DNA of 64,000 nucleotides from Candidatus Gastranaerophilales bacterium HUM_1. Its GTDB lineage: Bacteria; Cyanobacteriota; Vampirovibrionia; Gastranaerophilales; Gastranaerophilaceae. The notes below the pieces were generated by a model. That model was not told where the DNA came from. It saw only the letters and a program-made list of their open reading frames with translations, and searched no databases. Both the position numbers and the translations under genes were made by a program. Positions 17,480 through 26,513 of this stretch are shown here, piece by piece (the stretch's first letter is position 1; the number at the start of each line of letters is the position of its first letter). Location: positions 1-64,000 of the forward strand of contig DAAY01000003.1 in NCBI GenBank assembly GCA_002103105.1, in the 5' to 3' direction.

Positions 17480-18973
17480 TTAAGAATAAACAAATGGCGG
17501 TCCATTTTTAATTTCAAAAAGAACATTTTCTGCCATCGTTTTTAATTCTTCTTTGGTACGTTTTCCACTATCAACTTGTTTATAAAATTCTTCAACTAAT
17601 GGTTGAATAGCCGCATCTTTTTTAGATTTAAAATTCCTTAATTCAGTAGAAACCAAACGCTTTTGAAGTTCTAATTCTGTCTCCGCATTTATTTTCTTTA
17701 CTTGAACTTCTTTTATTGCATCCCCAGCCAATTTACCACCATAACCAATAGCCGTAACTCCAGTTACTCCAAGGAAAAGTTGTTGAAATTGCGGATTAGA
17801 GGTATCTAATAACCAATTGTAGAAAAATGCACGATAATCATCTACAAAAGAATTAAATGCAGGTTTTGGCGTTCCATCACCGCCTATGTTAGGATTAACT
17901 TTTGCTGCTGATGTTTTGATTTTTGTCACAATTCTATTGATAAATTCACTTTTTTCATTATCACTGTTCCAGTTCAATTTATTTACATTTTCTCGAATAA
18001 AGTCTTCTGAACTTTCGATAGAAATAAATAAATGTTCAAGGTTATTTTTATCAATATTTTTTGAATTTTCATTAGAAGATGCTACAATTTTTTCAATTGC
18101 TTTTTGTGCCTGTTTTAAACCTTCTTGCAAATGAAGTTTCCCTTTTGTCAAATTTTTCAATGACAAATAACCTAAACCTATAATTCCTAAAAAAGTTAAT
18201 CCACCTAAAATAATATTTCCAGTATTAGAAGATTTTTCATTGGAACTTTCATTTTTTGAGGTGAAAGGCATTTTTGAAAATCTATTTTTCCCAAAATTTT
18301 GAAGAACACTTTCACTTTGAGGTTGAATATATTTTTCAAAATCTAAAGTATATTTTGAAAGCATGCTTCGAATAATTTGCATTTTGCCAGAAAAAGACTC
18401 TGTTTCAACAGCAATTAAATTTTCTTGAAGATTTTTTTGAATATTTGCTTCCTTACGTTTTACCCAAACATCCTTAAACCCATCAAAAAAAGTTTTACCC
18501 ATAAATGCCATAACAGATAGAGCCAAGACGCCAGTTCCAGCAATAAATGTTTTTTTATTTGGACTTTGAATCATTTGATAAATTACTTGCGAAGTTTCTT
18601 TGCTCAAATTTACGTTCCTTGTAACCGCAGGAAGCCATTTTTCTTTAGCAAGATTTTGAGCAACCTTTGCACTTCGATTTACAAAACCTGTAATTACTGC
18701 AACAGAAGACATTACACCAAGAGCAATCGCACTCAACGGAAGCAACTTTTTATCAACAATTTTATTATCTTGATAAAGTTCTTTTGGCATAGAAATTTTA
18801 TCCGAAATCAAGTATGTATCTTTTGAAGATGAAAGATTTACATCTTGTTCTTTATCCTTGATTAGCGAATTTACTAAAACACCTTCTTTAGTATGCGTAA
18901 TATTCTTTTTTTGAGAGTTCGTAAGATTTCGTTGTTGTCGTTTAATTTCGACATCATTAATCGGAGGTATCAT
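17480..18973 (-). CDS. Unknown multi-span membrane protein
   Basis: This 497-residue protein is not recognised. Four hydrophobic segments can be seen: near residue 78-98 (LSAIALGVMSSVAVITGF), 144-162 (FIAGTGVLALSVMAFMG), 252-270 (IILGGLTFLGIIGLGYL) and about 400-415 (LFLGVTGVTAIGYGG). Long, charged helical stretches lie between them. The N-terminus is Lys/Gln-rich and soluble. Its ATG overlaps the end of the 237-residue gene by 17 bases, indicating translational coupling. The layout suggests a membrane scaffold; no function can be assigned. Confidence 0.75.
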   Translation of the reverse strand: MIPPINDVEIKRQQRNLTNSQKKNITHTKEGVLVNSLIKDKEQDVNLSSSKDTYLISDKISMPKELYQDNKIVDKKLLPLSAIALGVMSSVAVITGFVNRSAKVAQNLAKEKWLPAVTRNVNLSKETSQVIYQMIQSPNKKTFIAGTGVLALSVMAFMGKTFFDGFKDVWVKRKEANIQKNLQENLIAVETESFSGKMQIIRSMLSKYTLDFEKYIQPQSESVLQNFGKNRFSKMPFTSKNESSNEKSSNTGNIILGGLTFLGIIGLGYLSLKNLTKGKLHLQEGLKQAQKAIEKIVASSNENSKNIDKNNLEHLFISIESSEDFIRENVNKLNWNSDNEKSEFINRIVTKIKTSAAKVNPNIGGDGTPKPAFNSFVDDYRAFFYNWLLDTSNPQFQQLFLGVTGVTAIGYGGKLAGDAIKEVQVKKINAETELELQKRLVSTELRNFKSKKDAAIQPLVEEFYKQVDSGKRTKEELKTMAENVLFEIKNGPPFVYS

Positions 18974-19670
18974 CCTTTTTTATTTCCTTTTCGTTTAGGT
19001 TTTCAGTCTTACCAAAAAGCTTGTGAATAAATGTTTTTAATTCAAAAGCTCTTTTTGCTTCTTCAATTTTTTTGTCTTCATCATCAGTTTCTTCTGCACC
19101 GAAAACAAAGAAGAGAGATTTTAATTTCTTTTTCAAATTATTTGTAAATTTAGAAATTTTTTCATTGATAGATGCTTTCAATTCTCCATACATTGCAGTT
19201 ATTTTGTCTGATATTTCTGCAAATTTTTGGCTAATTGCATTTGTTATATTCGAAATAACATTCGGAATATTTTGAATAAAGTTTAAAGCTTTTCCAATAA
19301 CATTTGTCAAAACAAAGTTTACTGGTTTAGCAATAATTGCGGGTGTTGATTTAGAAATATTTGTTGCCAAATCCATAATTCTTTGATGTGCCGTTGCAAT
19401 AGATTTTTGAAAATCTGCTATTGCCTGCAAATGATTTTGTTGAGCTAATTGTGCCTGTTGTCTAGCATGTTTTTGAGCTCTAAGCATTGCACCAATTGCA
19501 GCACATTGATTATAAGTCATTTCACCAACATTTCTTGGTACATCCCTTTTGGTTGTAGAATTTCCACCAGCCATCCCATTACAAATTGGACATGCTCCCT
19601 GTGGCAATCCATGCGGGCATGAACCAGTTTTGGCTGTATGAGTATGTACTGCTGTTGCACCTAATGACAT
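18957..19670 (-). CDS. Unknown protein with CPHG...CPIC motif and amphipathic helices
   Basis: This 237-residue protein opens with GSCPHGLPQGACPICNGM (about residues 17-34), a Cys/His cluster that looks like a small metal site, followed by GGNSTTKRDVPRN. The rest is long amphipathic helix (KFAEISDKITAMYGELKASI) with a Lys-rich patch NNLKKKLKSLFF and an acidic tail. It is the first gene of the operon with the membrane and HEAT-like proteins. I believe this Cys motif recurs in Gastranaerophilales genomes, from memory only. The transcript has a GC-rich leader (19690-19810). Confidence 0.75.
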   Translation of the reverse strand: MSLGATAVHTHTAKTGSCPHGLPQGACPICNGMAGGNSTTKRDVPRNVGEMTYNQCAAIGAMLRAQKHARQQAQLAQQNHLQAIADFQKSIATAHQRIMDLATNISKSTPAIIAKPVNFVLTNVIGKALNFIQNIPNVISNITNAISQKFAEISDKITAMYGELKASINEKISKFTNNLKKKLKSLFFVFGAEETDDEDKKIEEAKRAFELKTFIHKLFGKTENLNEKEIKKDDTSD

Positions 19671-19689
19671 TAAAAAATCCTCTAAAATT

Positions 19690-19810
19690 AAGAGGACGCC
19701 ATAAAAAAGAAATATCCCCCAATCCCAAATTGCACGTGGGCTTGGTTCTTTTTTCGAGCGTTCCGACTTTTACGGCTGCGGCTTCAGTTGAAGATGTTCA
19801 CTTCATTTCC
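19690..19810 (-). other. GC-richer structured leader of the 19670 operon
   Basis: Reading toward the gene, this part of the 307-base intergenic region (19671-19977) has small hairpins: GAAGTGAACATCTTC, GCCG/TCGG around TAAAAG, CCCACGTGCAATTTGGG, and TCCTCT/AGAGGA just before the ATG. It is clearly less AT-rich than its flanks. No known riboswitch consensus was recognised. Regulation of the operon by this leader is a guess. Confidence 0.3.
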
Positions 19811-19977
19811 TCTTATTTTGATAGTAAATTAAGCAAAAATTCATGTCAAACTTTTGTCTAAAATATTGCAAATATAATTCATGAATATAAACATTTGTTA
19901 CAAAAAATTATACATGTGAAATTAGCAAAAAATTTTCTACTTAATTAATATATAAAACTAAAAAGAAGAGGCATATT

Positions 19978-20358
19978 ATGGATAATGTAGAAGAGATTAA
20001 ATCAGTTGATGAATTACGAAAAGCACAAGCTGCCGCTCAAGCACAAGGTACAAGTATAACAAACTACTCACAATGGGAACAAATCCTTGAAGATTTAGAT
20101 ACTGTTGGAATTCAATCTACTGGGTCTTTTACTGGAGATGTAAAACTTCACGAAGATTTGATGAAACAAGTTGAAGAAGCTGCATTACAAATTCAAGAAA
20201 TGCAACAGCAAGAACAATCTAATAATCAGAATGAAGAATCTTTTAAAATTGATGACAAAACAAACCAAGATAAAGAACAAGTTGTAAAAGCAAATGTAGC
20301 AAATGGAGTTAGCTCAGAAATTATGGCTAACTATATGAAATATTATCATTTATTCTAA
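19978..20358 (+). CDS. Unknown small acidic protein
   Basis: This 126-residue soluble protein is Gln/Glu/Asn-rich and mostly helical (ELRKAQAAAQAQG, LHEDLMKQVEEAALQIQEM). A low-complexity stretch around residues 75-95 (QQQEQSNNQNEE) sits before a short conserved-looking C-terminus, SSEIMANYMKYYHLF. AGAGGC lies eight bases before the ATG. Not recognised. Confidence 0.7.
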   Translation: MDNVEEIKSVDELRKAQAAAQAQGTSITNYSQWEQILEDLDTVGIQSTGSFTGDVKLHEDLMKQVEEAALQIQEMQQQEQSNNQNEESFKIDDKTNQDKEQVVKANVANGVSSEIMANYMKYYHLF

Positions 20359-20372
20359 AAAATATTCAATAA

Positions 20373-20744
20373 CTAAAAATGACAACCCATTACAAGCTCT
20401 CTACCATTGTCACGAGCTTCTTGCAATGCTGCATCAATAGTTAATTCTTCTAAGCCATTGTCACCCATAATGCCACGAATTTCACAATTTACATTATTTC
20501 CAGATTTTTGAAGATTTAATTCTTCAACACTTTTATTCAATTCATTTACCTTTATATATAATTCTTCTAGTTGGGCATTATCTACGGAAATGTTATCGCC
20601 TTCACGATTTGCCATTTGCTCAGCTTTTTGTTTTTCCTTTTTAATAGTTGCATCTTTAGTATTTGAGTAAATAGCCGCAACAACAAACACGAACATACAA
20701 ATAAATGCAATAGTTAAAACTTTAAATTTATTTAGCCCTTCCAT
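20373..20744 (-). CDS. Unknown membrane-anchored small protein
   Basis: This 123-residue protein has an N-terminal membrane helix (FKVLTIAFICMFVFVVAAIY, about residues 7-26). A coiled-coil segment follows (AQLEELYIKVNELNKSVEEL), then a C-terminal domain with two Cys (NVNCEIRGIMGDNGLEEL and VMGCHF) that would be outside the membrane. AGGAGAG precedes the ATG. Convergent with the 126-residue gene. Function unknown. Confidence 0.75.
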   Translation of the reverse strand: MEGLNKFKVLTIAFICMFVFVVAAIYSNTKDATIKKEKQKAEQMANREGDNISVDNAQLEELYIKVNELNKSVEELNLQKSGNNVNCEIRGIMGDNGLEELTIDAALQEARDNGRELVMGCHF

Positions 20745-20862
20745 AAAATATCTCTCCTCATCTTGGTAAATAATAAAATTATTTTAGCATAAACCCCTAA
20801 AAAGTGGCTAATATTTACAATTATAACAAGCAAAATTATTTATTTTTTGATTTAATAATAAT

Positions 20863-21171
20863 ATGAAACTACTTTCAACGGTAAACAACCCTATAAATGC
20901 TCTATATAATTGGGTAGATTCAACCCCAATGCCACAAATTATAGATACTGTTACGTATGATGTTTACGAAAGCAACAATCCGTTTAGAACTTCTTTCAAC
21001 AAAAACGACATCTCAAATAAACCATTGAGAATTGCTGCAAATACAACAGCAACCGTAGGAGCTGAAGCCTTTTCAATATTCACTAACCCATATTATTTAA
21101 CCCATAAACTTGTAAATATTCCAACGTATTATAAAAATGTTGTTAACACATACAAGAAAAATCAATCATAA
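20863..21171 (+). CDS. Unknown 102-residue protein
   Basis: A small protein with an Ala/Thr-rich middle (IAANTTATVGAEAFSIF) and aromatic C-terminus (LVNIPTYYKNVVNTYKKN). There is no Shine-Dalgarno sequence. TTTAAT lies six bases before the ATG, so it may also be leaderless, but the -35 is weak. Not recognised; base composition fits a real gene. Confidence 0.55.
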   Translation: MKLLSTVNNPINALYNWVDSTPMPQIIDTVTYDVYESNNPFRTSFNKNDISNKPLRIAANTTATVGAEAFSIFTNPYYLTHKLVNIPTYYKNVVNTYKKNQS

Positions 21172-21192
21172 AAACACATAAATTGATAAATT

Positions 21193-22470
21193 TTACCAAT
21201 ACCTTGGTTGAGGTCTAGACATATTGTAATACAAGTTTCTCTCTTCTAAATAATTGTGCATTCTTTGCTCTTCAATCAATTCTTGTTGAAGCAAATTGTT
21301 TCGCTGTTGTTCTAACACAAGTTCTTTTTGAGCTTGTATTTGTTTTTCTTGATAATATTCTTGCTTCTTTTGAGCAACAAAATTTGTAAAATCCTCATTC
21401 AAAGATTTAAATGCGTTAGTCAATTGTTGCCCAGAATATTTAGATAAATACGTATTAGCTGTTTTAAAAAATTCATCTTGTTTGTCACTAATTTCTTGCA
21501 CTGAAACATTTTCTGGCATTTGTTTTGCAAATTCACTCCATTTAGATACTTTGACAAATTGGGTTAATTTCATAACTTTTGCCTCAAGTTTTTTCTGCTC
21601 GAGGGCAGAAATTTCAGCATTTGCACGCACAAGTTCTTCTTCTGTTAGGGCTAAACTACGTGCTTTATAGGCGTATGTCAATTTTGCAACATCATCAGAT
21701 GTAGTTGCTTCTACTCGCATTAAATTTTTAAAATTATAATTTTCATTCAACAAACTTTGAGCATATTTGTTTGCCTCAAAAATATTGCCCATTTTCAAAT
21801 ATGCACTAAACAAGTATTCTTTATCTGTGTAAGTTGGAACTTTTATTTTTTTATAATAGTTTATTGCTGATTGATAATTATTCAAATAAAAATAACAATT
21901 GCCAATAGAAGAATAAATTCCATCATTTTTAGTAAATTCAAAAATTTTGAAATATCTTAACGCATTTGAATATTGATAGGTGTTATAATATAGCATTGCG
22001 TAAGCGTAATTTAAAACATCCGCAGATATAACCATATTATATTTATCAAGACTTTGAATTTTATTCAAAACAAGTAATGCCCCCGCATAATCATTTGAGG
22101 AAATATATTTGTCATAATATTCTAAATAAGCAGGAAGATAATTTGGGTATTTAATAGAAAGTTCATTCCATCTTCCTTTTTGTACAAGTTTTTCAACCTT
22201 TTTAGCATAATTATAATTTTCCTTATCTTTTTTAGATAAGGTTTTAATAAAATCTTTTTCCTTTTTTCTATTGAAAACCTTCAATTTTGCACTAATCATT
22301 TCCGCATCAATATCGTAGAATTTCAAATAATCATAACTCGGAGCATTAGTATTTATTTGTACGGATGAATTCACTTTATTATTTACTGAAAAAACATAAC
22401 CCTCAGCACCATATGCACAAGTACTCATAGAAATTAAAACTAACGCAGAAATAATTAAATTCTTTTTCAT
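21193..22470 (-). CDS. Secreted tetratricopeptide-repeat-like protein
   Basis: Met-Lys-Lys followed by NLIISALVLISMSTCAYGAEG is a signal peptide. The frame reaches 22494, but the GAGG that lies inside the extension favours the ATG at 22470 (425 residues). The middle holds TPR-like helix pairs (YAYAMLYYNTYQYSNALRYF, SIGNCYFYLNNYQSAINYY, FSAYLKMGNIFEANKYAQ). The C-terminus is a Gln-rich coiled coil (QQRNNLLQQELIEEQRM). Likely periplasmic scaffolding; function unknown. Confidence 0.75.
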   Translation of the reverse strand: MKKNLIISALVLISMSTCAYGAEGYVFSVNNKVNSSVQINTNAPSYDYLKFYDIDAEMISAKLKVFNRKKEKDFIKTLSKKDKENYNYAKKVEKLVQKGRWNELSIKYPNYLPAYLEYYDKYISSNDYAGALLVLNKIQSLDKYNMVISADVLNYAYAMLYYNTYQYSNALRYFKIFEFTKNDGIYSSIGNCYFYLNNYQSAINYYKKIKVPTYTDKEYLFSAYLKMGNIFEANKYAQSLLNENYNFKNLMRVEATTSDDVAKLTYAYKARSLALTEEELVRANAEISALEQKKLEAKVMKLTQFVKVSKWSEFAKQMPENVSVQEISDKQDEFFKTANTYLSKYSGQQLTNAFKSLNEDFTNFVAQKKQEYYQEKQIQAQKELVLEQQRNNLLQQELIEEQRMHNYLEERNLYYNMSRPQPRYW

Positions 22471-22552
22471 CATACACCTCATCAATAAAAACATTCTACA
22501 AGAAATTAACGATTTTGAAAAGCTAAAAGTTCAAAATATCAATATTTCAGCA

Positions 22553-22589
22553 TAAAAAAACTCGATACTTAAAGCACCGAGTTTTTTTA
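22553..22589 (-). terminator. Terminator after fabF
   Basis: On the minus strand AAAAAAACTCGGTGC...GTATCGAGTTTTTTT forms a stem with a T-run, 20 bases past the fabF stop. Confidence 0.85.
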
Positions 22590-22608
22590 AATTATTATTT
22601 TTTGATAA

Positions 22609-23859
22609 TTATTTAACTTCTCTGAAAATTAAAGAAGCATTTTGTCCACCAAAACCAAATGAGTTAGACAATGCAGCATGAAGTTCTGCTTTTACAGCCT
22701 TGTAAGGAACATAATTCAAATCTGCAACTTCCTCATCTTGATTATCCAAGTTAATTGTTGGAGGAACAACATTATCATTGATAGCTTTGATACAAGCAAT
22801 AGCTTCAGCAGCACCAGTAGCACCCAACATATGACCATGCATACTTTTTGTTGAAGTTACATACAAATCTGGGTTAACTTTTCTATCACCAAACACCGCA
22901 GCAACAGCGTGAGATTCAGCCTTGTCACCCAAACCAGTACTTGTACCGTGAGTATTGATGTATTGAACTTCTGATGGTTTCATACCAGCATCTTTCAAAG
23001 CAAATTCCATTGCGTGAATAGCACCAGCACCATCTGGAGCAGGAGCAACAATGTCATAAGCATCAGCTGATTGACCATAACCTACGATTTCAGCATAAAT
23101 ATGAGCACCACGTTTTTTAGCATGTTCATATTCTTCCAAAATCAATACGCCAGCACCTTCAGCCATAACAAAGCCATCTCTGTCTTTGTCATAAGGTCTT
23201 GAAGCTCTTTGAGGTTCGTCATTACGTTTTGAAAGAGTTCTTGCTGCTGAGAAAGCACCAACACCAACATCACAAATTGTAGCTTCAGAACCACCAGCAA
23301 CCATTACATCTGCATCTCCGTATTGAATAGAACGAAATGCATCACCTATTGAGTGAGAACCAGTTGCACAAGCTGAAACAACAACTTTGTTAATACCTTT
23401 AAAACCATATTTCATAGAAATATTACCAGAAGGCATATTTACAATCATCATAGGAACTGTAAATGGTGAACATTTATTAGGTCCTTTTTCAATGATTCTA
23501 ATATGGTTTTCTTCAAATGTTTTAAAACCACCAGCTGCTGAACTTACAATAACCCCAACTCTATATGGGTCTTCTTTTTCAACATCAAGTTTTGAATCCT
23601 TAATCGCTTCATCAGCTGCAACCATAGCGAATTGGATAAATCTATCCATTTTCTTTGCAACTTTTGGTTCCATATATTCTTCTGGATGAAAATCTTTAAC
23701 TTCACCAGAAATTTTTACAACGTGTTTGCTAATATCTATTGATTCAGAAGTAGAAATTCCACTTTTTCCTGCTTTCAAACTTTCCCAGAATTTATCAACA
23801 CCTATACCAAAAGGTGTTACTGCTCCCAAACCTGTAATTACTACTCTTCTTTTATCCAT
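22609..23859 (-). CDS. fabF: 3-oxoacyl-ACP synthase II
   Basis: FabF elongates acyl-ACP with malonyl-ACP in the cytosol. The 416-residue protein has the Cys-His-His triad: Cys164 in SACATGSHSIG, His304 in INTHGTSTGLGD, His341 in STKSMHGHMLGATGA. The glycine-rich end SNSFGFGGQNASLIF is also typical. AAGGGAT precedes the ATG. It is the last gene of the fatty-acid cluster, separated from acpP by a hairpin that may attenuate read-through. Confidence 0.98.
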   Translation of the reverse strand: MDKRRVVITGLGAVTPFGIGVDKFWESLKAGKSGISTSESIDISKHVVKISGEVKDFHPEEYMEPKVAKKMDRFIQFAMVAADEAIKDSKLDVEKEDPYRVGVIVSSAAGGFKTFEENHIRIIEKGPNKCSPFTVPMMIVNMPSGNISMKYGFKGINKVVVSACATGSHSIGDAFRSIQYGDADVMVAGGSEATICDVGVGAFSAARTLSKRNDEPQRASRPYDKDRDGFVMAEGAGVLILEEYEHAKKRGAHIYAEIVGYGQSADAYDIVAPAPDGAGAIHAMEFALKDAGMKPSEVQYINTHGTSTGLGDKAESHAVAAVFGDRKVNPDLYVTSTKSMHGHMLGATGAAEAIACIKAINDNVVPPTINLDNQDEEVADLNYVPYKAVKAELHAALSNSFGFGGQNASLIFREVK

Positions 23860-23890
23860 TTAAGATATCCCTTTTTCTTTCAATAATATA

Positions 23891-23930
23891 AATAATGCGA
23901 GAATGAAATAAAATATCTCACTCTCGCAAA
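23891..23930 (-). terminator. Hairpin between acpP and fabF
   Basis: Minus-strand stem TGCGAGAGTGAG/TTCATTCTCGCA followed by TTATTT. It probably lets acpP be made in excess over fabF. Confidence 0.65.
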
Positions 23931-23966
23931 TATAAAAAACAGTTTTAAAAGAATTTAAAAATTCAA

Positions 23967-24203
23967 TTAGTGAGATAATTTGCCATCAATGTAGTTAACT
24001 GCATCTTGAACTGTTTGAATTTTTTCAGCGTCTTCATCAGGAATTTCGCATTTGAATTCTTCTTCTAAAGCCATAACTAATTCAACTGTGTCTAATGAAT
24101 CAGCACCTAAGTCATCTGTAAAACGAGCTTCTGGTGTAACTAATTTTTCGTCAACACTTAATTGATCTACTACAACTTTTTTTACTGTGTCTAATGTACT
24201 CAT
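23967..24203 (-). CDS. acpP: Acyl carrier protein
   Basis: This 78-residue acidic four-helix protein carries growing fatty acids on 4'-phosphopantetheine attached to Ser36 in DDLGADSLDTVEL. Length and sequence are canonical. It has its own strong promoter (24255-24283) and a terminator-like hairpin downstream, consistent with high expression relative to the enzymes around it. Confidence 0.98.
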   Translation of the reverse strand: MSTLDTVKKVVVDQLSVDEKLVTPEARFTDDLGADSLDTVELVMALEEEFKCEIPDEDAEKIQTVQDAVNYIDGKLSH

Positions 24204-24254
24204 CTTCTTTTTCCTCTTTATTATTTGTGTATTACTAAATACTTTTCTTGCTAC

Positions 24255-24283
24255 ATTATAACTTGTAGAATATTTTTTTGCAA
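24255..24283 (-). promoter_or_regulatory. Promoter of acpP
   Basis: Minus strand: TTGCAA (24278-24283), 17 bases, perfect TATAAT (24255-24260). The leader of about 45 bases ends with AAGAGGAAAAAGAAG before the ATG. Confidence 0.8.
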
Positions 24284-24357
24284 GAAGTTTACAAAAGCTA
24301 TCACCTTTTGTTATAAAACTTTACCATATATTATGATAGTATTTGCTAATTACAATT

Positions 24358-24386
24358 AAAAAGAGAGGCCTAAACCTCTCTTTTTA
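24358..24386 (-). terminator. Terminator after fabG
   Basis: Minus-strand AAAAGAGAGG/CCTCTCTTTTT hairpin with a T-run 23 bases past the fabG stop. It isolates acpP from fabD-fabG. Confidence 0.85.
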
Positions 24387-24408
24387 AAACTTAATCTGTA
24401 TAACAAAA

Positions 24409-25140
24409 CTAAATTGTCATACCGCCATCAACTTCTAATACTTGACCTGTAATATAATCAGTATCAAGAGCTAAGAATTTAACAGCAGCAGCAATATCTT
24501 CTGCTTTACCCATTCTTCTTAAAGCAATTGCTTTCAAATATTCATCAATATTTGGTAAATCTTTTGTCATGTCAGTTGCAATAAAACCAGGAGCAACAGC
24601 ATTAACTCTAACACCACGAGAACCCAATTCTTTTGCTAATGATTTTGTAAAACCAATCAAACCAGCTTTTGCAGCTGAATAGTTTGCTTGACCAGCATTA
24701 CCATACAAACCAACAACAGATGACATATTAACAATTGCACCACTTCTTTGTTTCATCATAAGTTTTACAACTGGTTTAGAAACATAGAATGCACTGTTTA
24801 AATTAGTGTTAATAACAGCATTCCATTTATCTTCACCCATTCTAATAAATAAATCATCACGAGTGATACCTGCATTGTTAATCAATACATCAATTCTTCC
24901 GTATTTTTCAACAATTTTTGCAATATTTTCATCAACTTCTGCTTGATTAGAAACATCAAATTTGTAGCTTTCAGAATTTGAACCTAATGCTTTTAATTCT
25001 TCAACTGTTTTTGCTGCAGCTTCAGCGTTACCAGCAAAGTTGATAACTACATCACAACCAGCTTTAGCAAGTTCTAAAGCACAAGCTTTACCAATACCAC
25101 GAGAACCGCCTGTTACTAATGCAACTTTTTTATCTGTCAT
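24409..25140 (-). CDS. fabG: 3-oxoacyl-ACP reductase
   Basis: This short-chain dehydrogenase uses NADPH to reduce 3-oxoacyl-ACP. The cofactor motif is TGGSRGIGKA (about residues 10-19), NNAG is at 88-91, and Tyr154/Lys158 in YSAAKAG with the preceding Ser form the active site. The 243-residue length is normal. It follows fabD by 32 bases with AAGGAGAAAATT as ribosome-binding site. Confidence 0.97.
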   Translation of the reverse strand: MTDKKVALVTGGSRGIGKACALELAKAGCDVVINFAGNAEAAAKTVEELKALGSNSESYKFDVSNQAEVDENIAKIVEKYGRIDVLINNAGITRDDLFIRMGEDKWNAVINTNLNSAFYVSKPVVKLMMKQRSGAIVNMSSVVGLYGNAGQANYSAAKAGLIGFTKSLAKELGSRGVRVNAVAPGFIATDMTKDLPNIDEYLKAIALRRMGKAEDIAAAVKFLALDTDYITGQVLEVDGGMTI

Positions 25141-25172
25141 AATTTTCTCCTTATTTTATCTTTTGTATTATT

Positions 25173-26120
25173 TTAAACTGCAGCCATTTCTTCTTTCAAA
25201 GCATTAACAGTAGCTTCTAAAGATTCTTTGTCATATACGTTGAATGTTTTAACATCAGAATTGATTTTTCTATTCAAACCTGCCAAAACTTTTCCTGGTC
25301 CGATTTCAACAAATGTATCAACACCGTTTTTAATCATATTTTCAATAGTTTGAGTCCAATGAACTGATGAATAAATTTGTCTAGGCATTTTATTTTTAAA
25401 ATCGTCAGCCGCAATAGTTGCAGCAGCATCAACGTTTGTAACAACAGGAATAGAAGCAGAACTAATATCTAAATCTGCAACAAACGAAGCAAATTCTTTA
25501 CCAGCATTTTCTAAGAATTTTGAGTGGAAAGCACCAGAAACAGCAAGAGGAACAACTCTTCTTGCACCAGCTTCCATCAATAATTCACCCGCTTTAGCAA
25601 CAGCAGCTTCATCGCCAGTAATAACAACTTGTGCTGGAGAGTTGTAATTTGCAACATCAACATATCCAACTTCAGAAGCTTTTTTCAATACTTCTTCAAG
25701 ACTACCAGCTGGAGCATTTAAAATAGCAGCCATAGCACCGCCTTTTACTTGACCCATCAAATCAGCTCTTTTTTGAATTGCTTTTAATGTTGTTTCTAAA
25801 TCCATAACGCCAGAACAATACATTGCACAATATTCACCCAAACTGTGACCAGCTGTATATGTTGGAATAACTTTCAATTGAGATTTAAAAGCTTCTAAAG
25901 CCGCAATAGACATTGTCACAATTGCAGGTTGAGTATTTACTGTTTGTTTTAAATCTTCTTCTGGACCTTCAAAGCACATAGAAGTAACACTTTTACCTAA
26001 AACTTTATCAGCTGTTTCAAAAACTTTTTTTGCAACATCATAATTTTCAAATAAATCTTTTCCCATTCCTACGGCTTGAGCTCCTTGCCCAGGGAAAATA
26101 AAAGCAATTTTCTTTGTCAT
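25173..26120 (-). CDS. fabD: Malonyl-CoA:ACP transacylase
   Basis: FabD transfers malonyl from CoA to ACP. The catalytic Ser93 lies in GHSLGEYCA and His199 in SGAFHSKF. The N-terminal FIFPGQGAQAVGMG is diagnostic. Length is 315 residues. GGGGAG precedes the ATG. It begins 93 bases after the inserted nucleotidyltransferase gene, so it probably has its own promoter. Confidence 0.97.
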   Translation of the reverse strand: MTKKIAFIFPGQGAQAVGMGKDLFENYDVAKKVFETADKVLGKSVTSMCFEGPEEDLKQTVNTQPAIVTMSIAALEAFKSQLKVIPTYTAGHSLGEYCAMYCSGVMDLETTLKAIQKRADLMGQVKGGAMAAILNAPAGSLEEVLKKASEVGYVDVANYNSPAQVVITGDEAAVAKAGELLMEAGARRVVPLAVSGAFHSKFLENAGKEFASFVADLDISSASIPVVTNVDAAATIAADDFKNKMPRQIYSSVHWTQTIENMIKNGVDTFVEIGPGKVLAGLNRKINSDVKTFNVYDKESLEATVNALKEEMAAV

Positions 26121-26213
26121 AAATAACTCCCCTTATTCTTATAAAATCTGCCTATGGCAAGATTATATAATAAATACACTAAAAGTAAAATAACTTAAAC
26201 CCAAAGTATATCC

Positions 26214-26513
26214 TTAATAAATTTTAAATAAATCTTTTTGTATTCTATTTTTAAAATTCTCATTAATACTATTCAAATCAATAATATCAACCATATAAGG
26301 AAAAGTTGAATCACTAAAAAAGGCTTTTAATTTTAATACCATATCAAATGGAATTTCTTCTCCAGACTTTAATGCAATATCAACATCTGAATATTTAACA
26401 GCCGTTCCCTTAACCCTTGAACCGTAAACATAAATTTCAACATTTGGAATAATTTTTAAGATAGAATTTATAATAAATTCTTTGTATCTATCTTCTAAAT
26501 CAAGAGTTTCCAT
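26214..26513 (-). CDS. mntA: MntA-type minimal nucleotidyltransferase (antitoxin)
   Basis: This 99-residue protein has the nucleotidyltransferase signature GS-x10-DxD (GSRVKGTAVKYSDVDIAL, about residues 32-49) and a third Asp in MVDIIDL. In characterised HepT/MntA pairs this enzyme AMPylates the toxin Tyr and neutralises it. The gene abuts the HEPN gene (TAG followed directly by ATG). Both genes start with the same roughly 15 bases, encoding METLD. No Shine-Dalgarno of its own is obvious, so coupling is likely. Confidence 0.88.
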   Translation of the reverse strand: METLDLEDRYKEFIINSILKIIPNVEIYVYGSRVKGTAVKYSDVDIALKSGEEIPFDMVLKLKAFFSDSTFPYMVDIIDLNSINENFKNRIQKDLFKIY

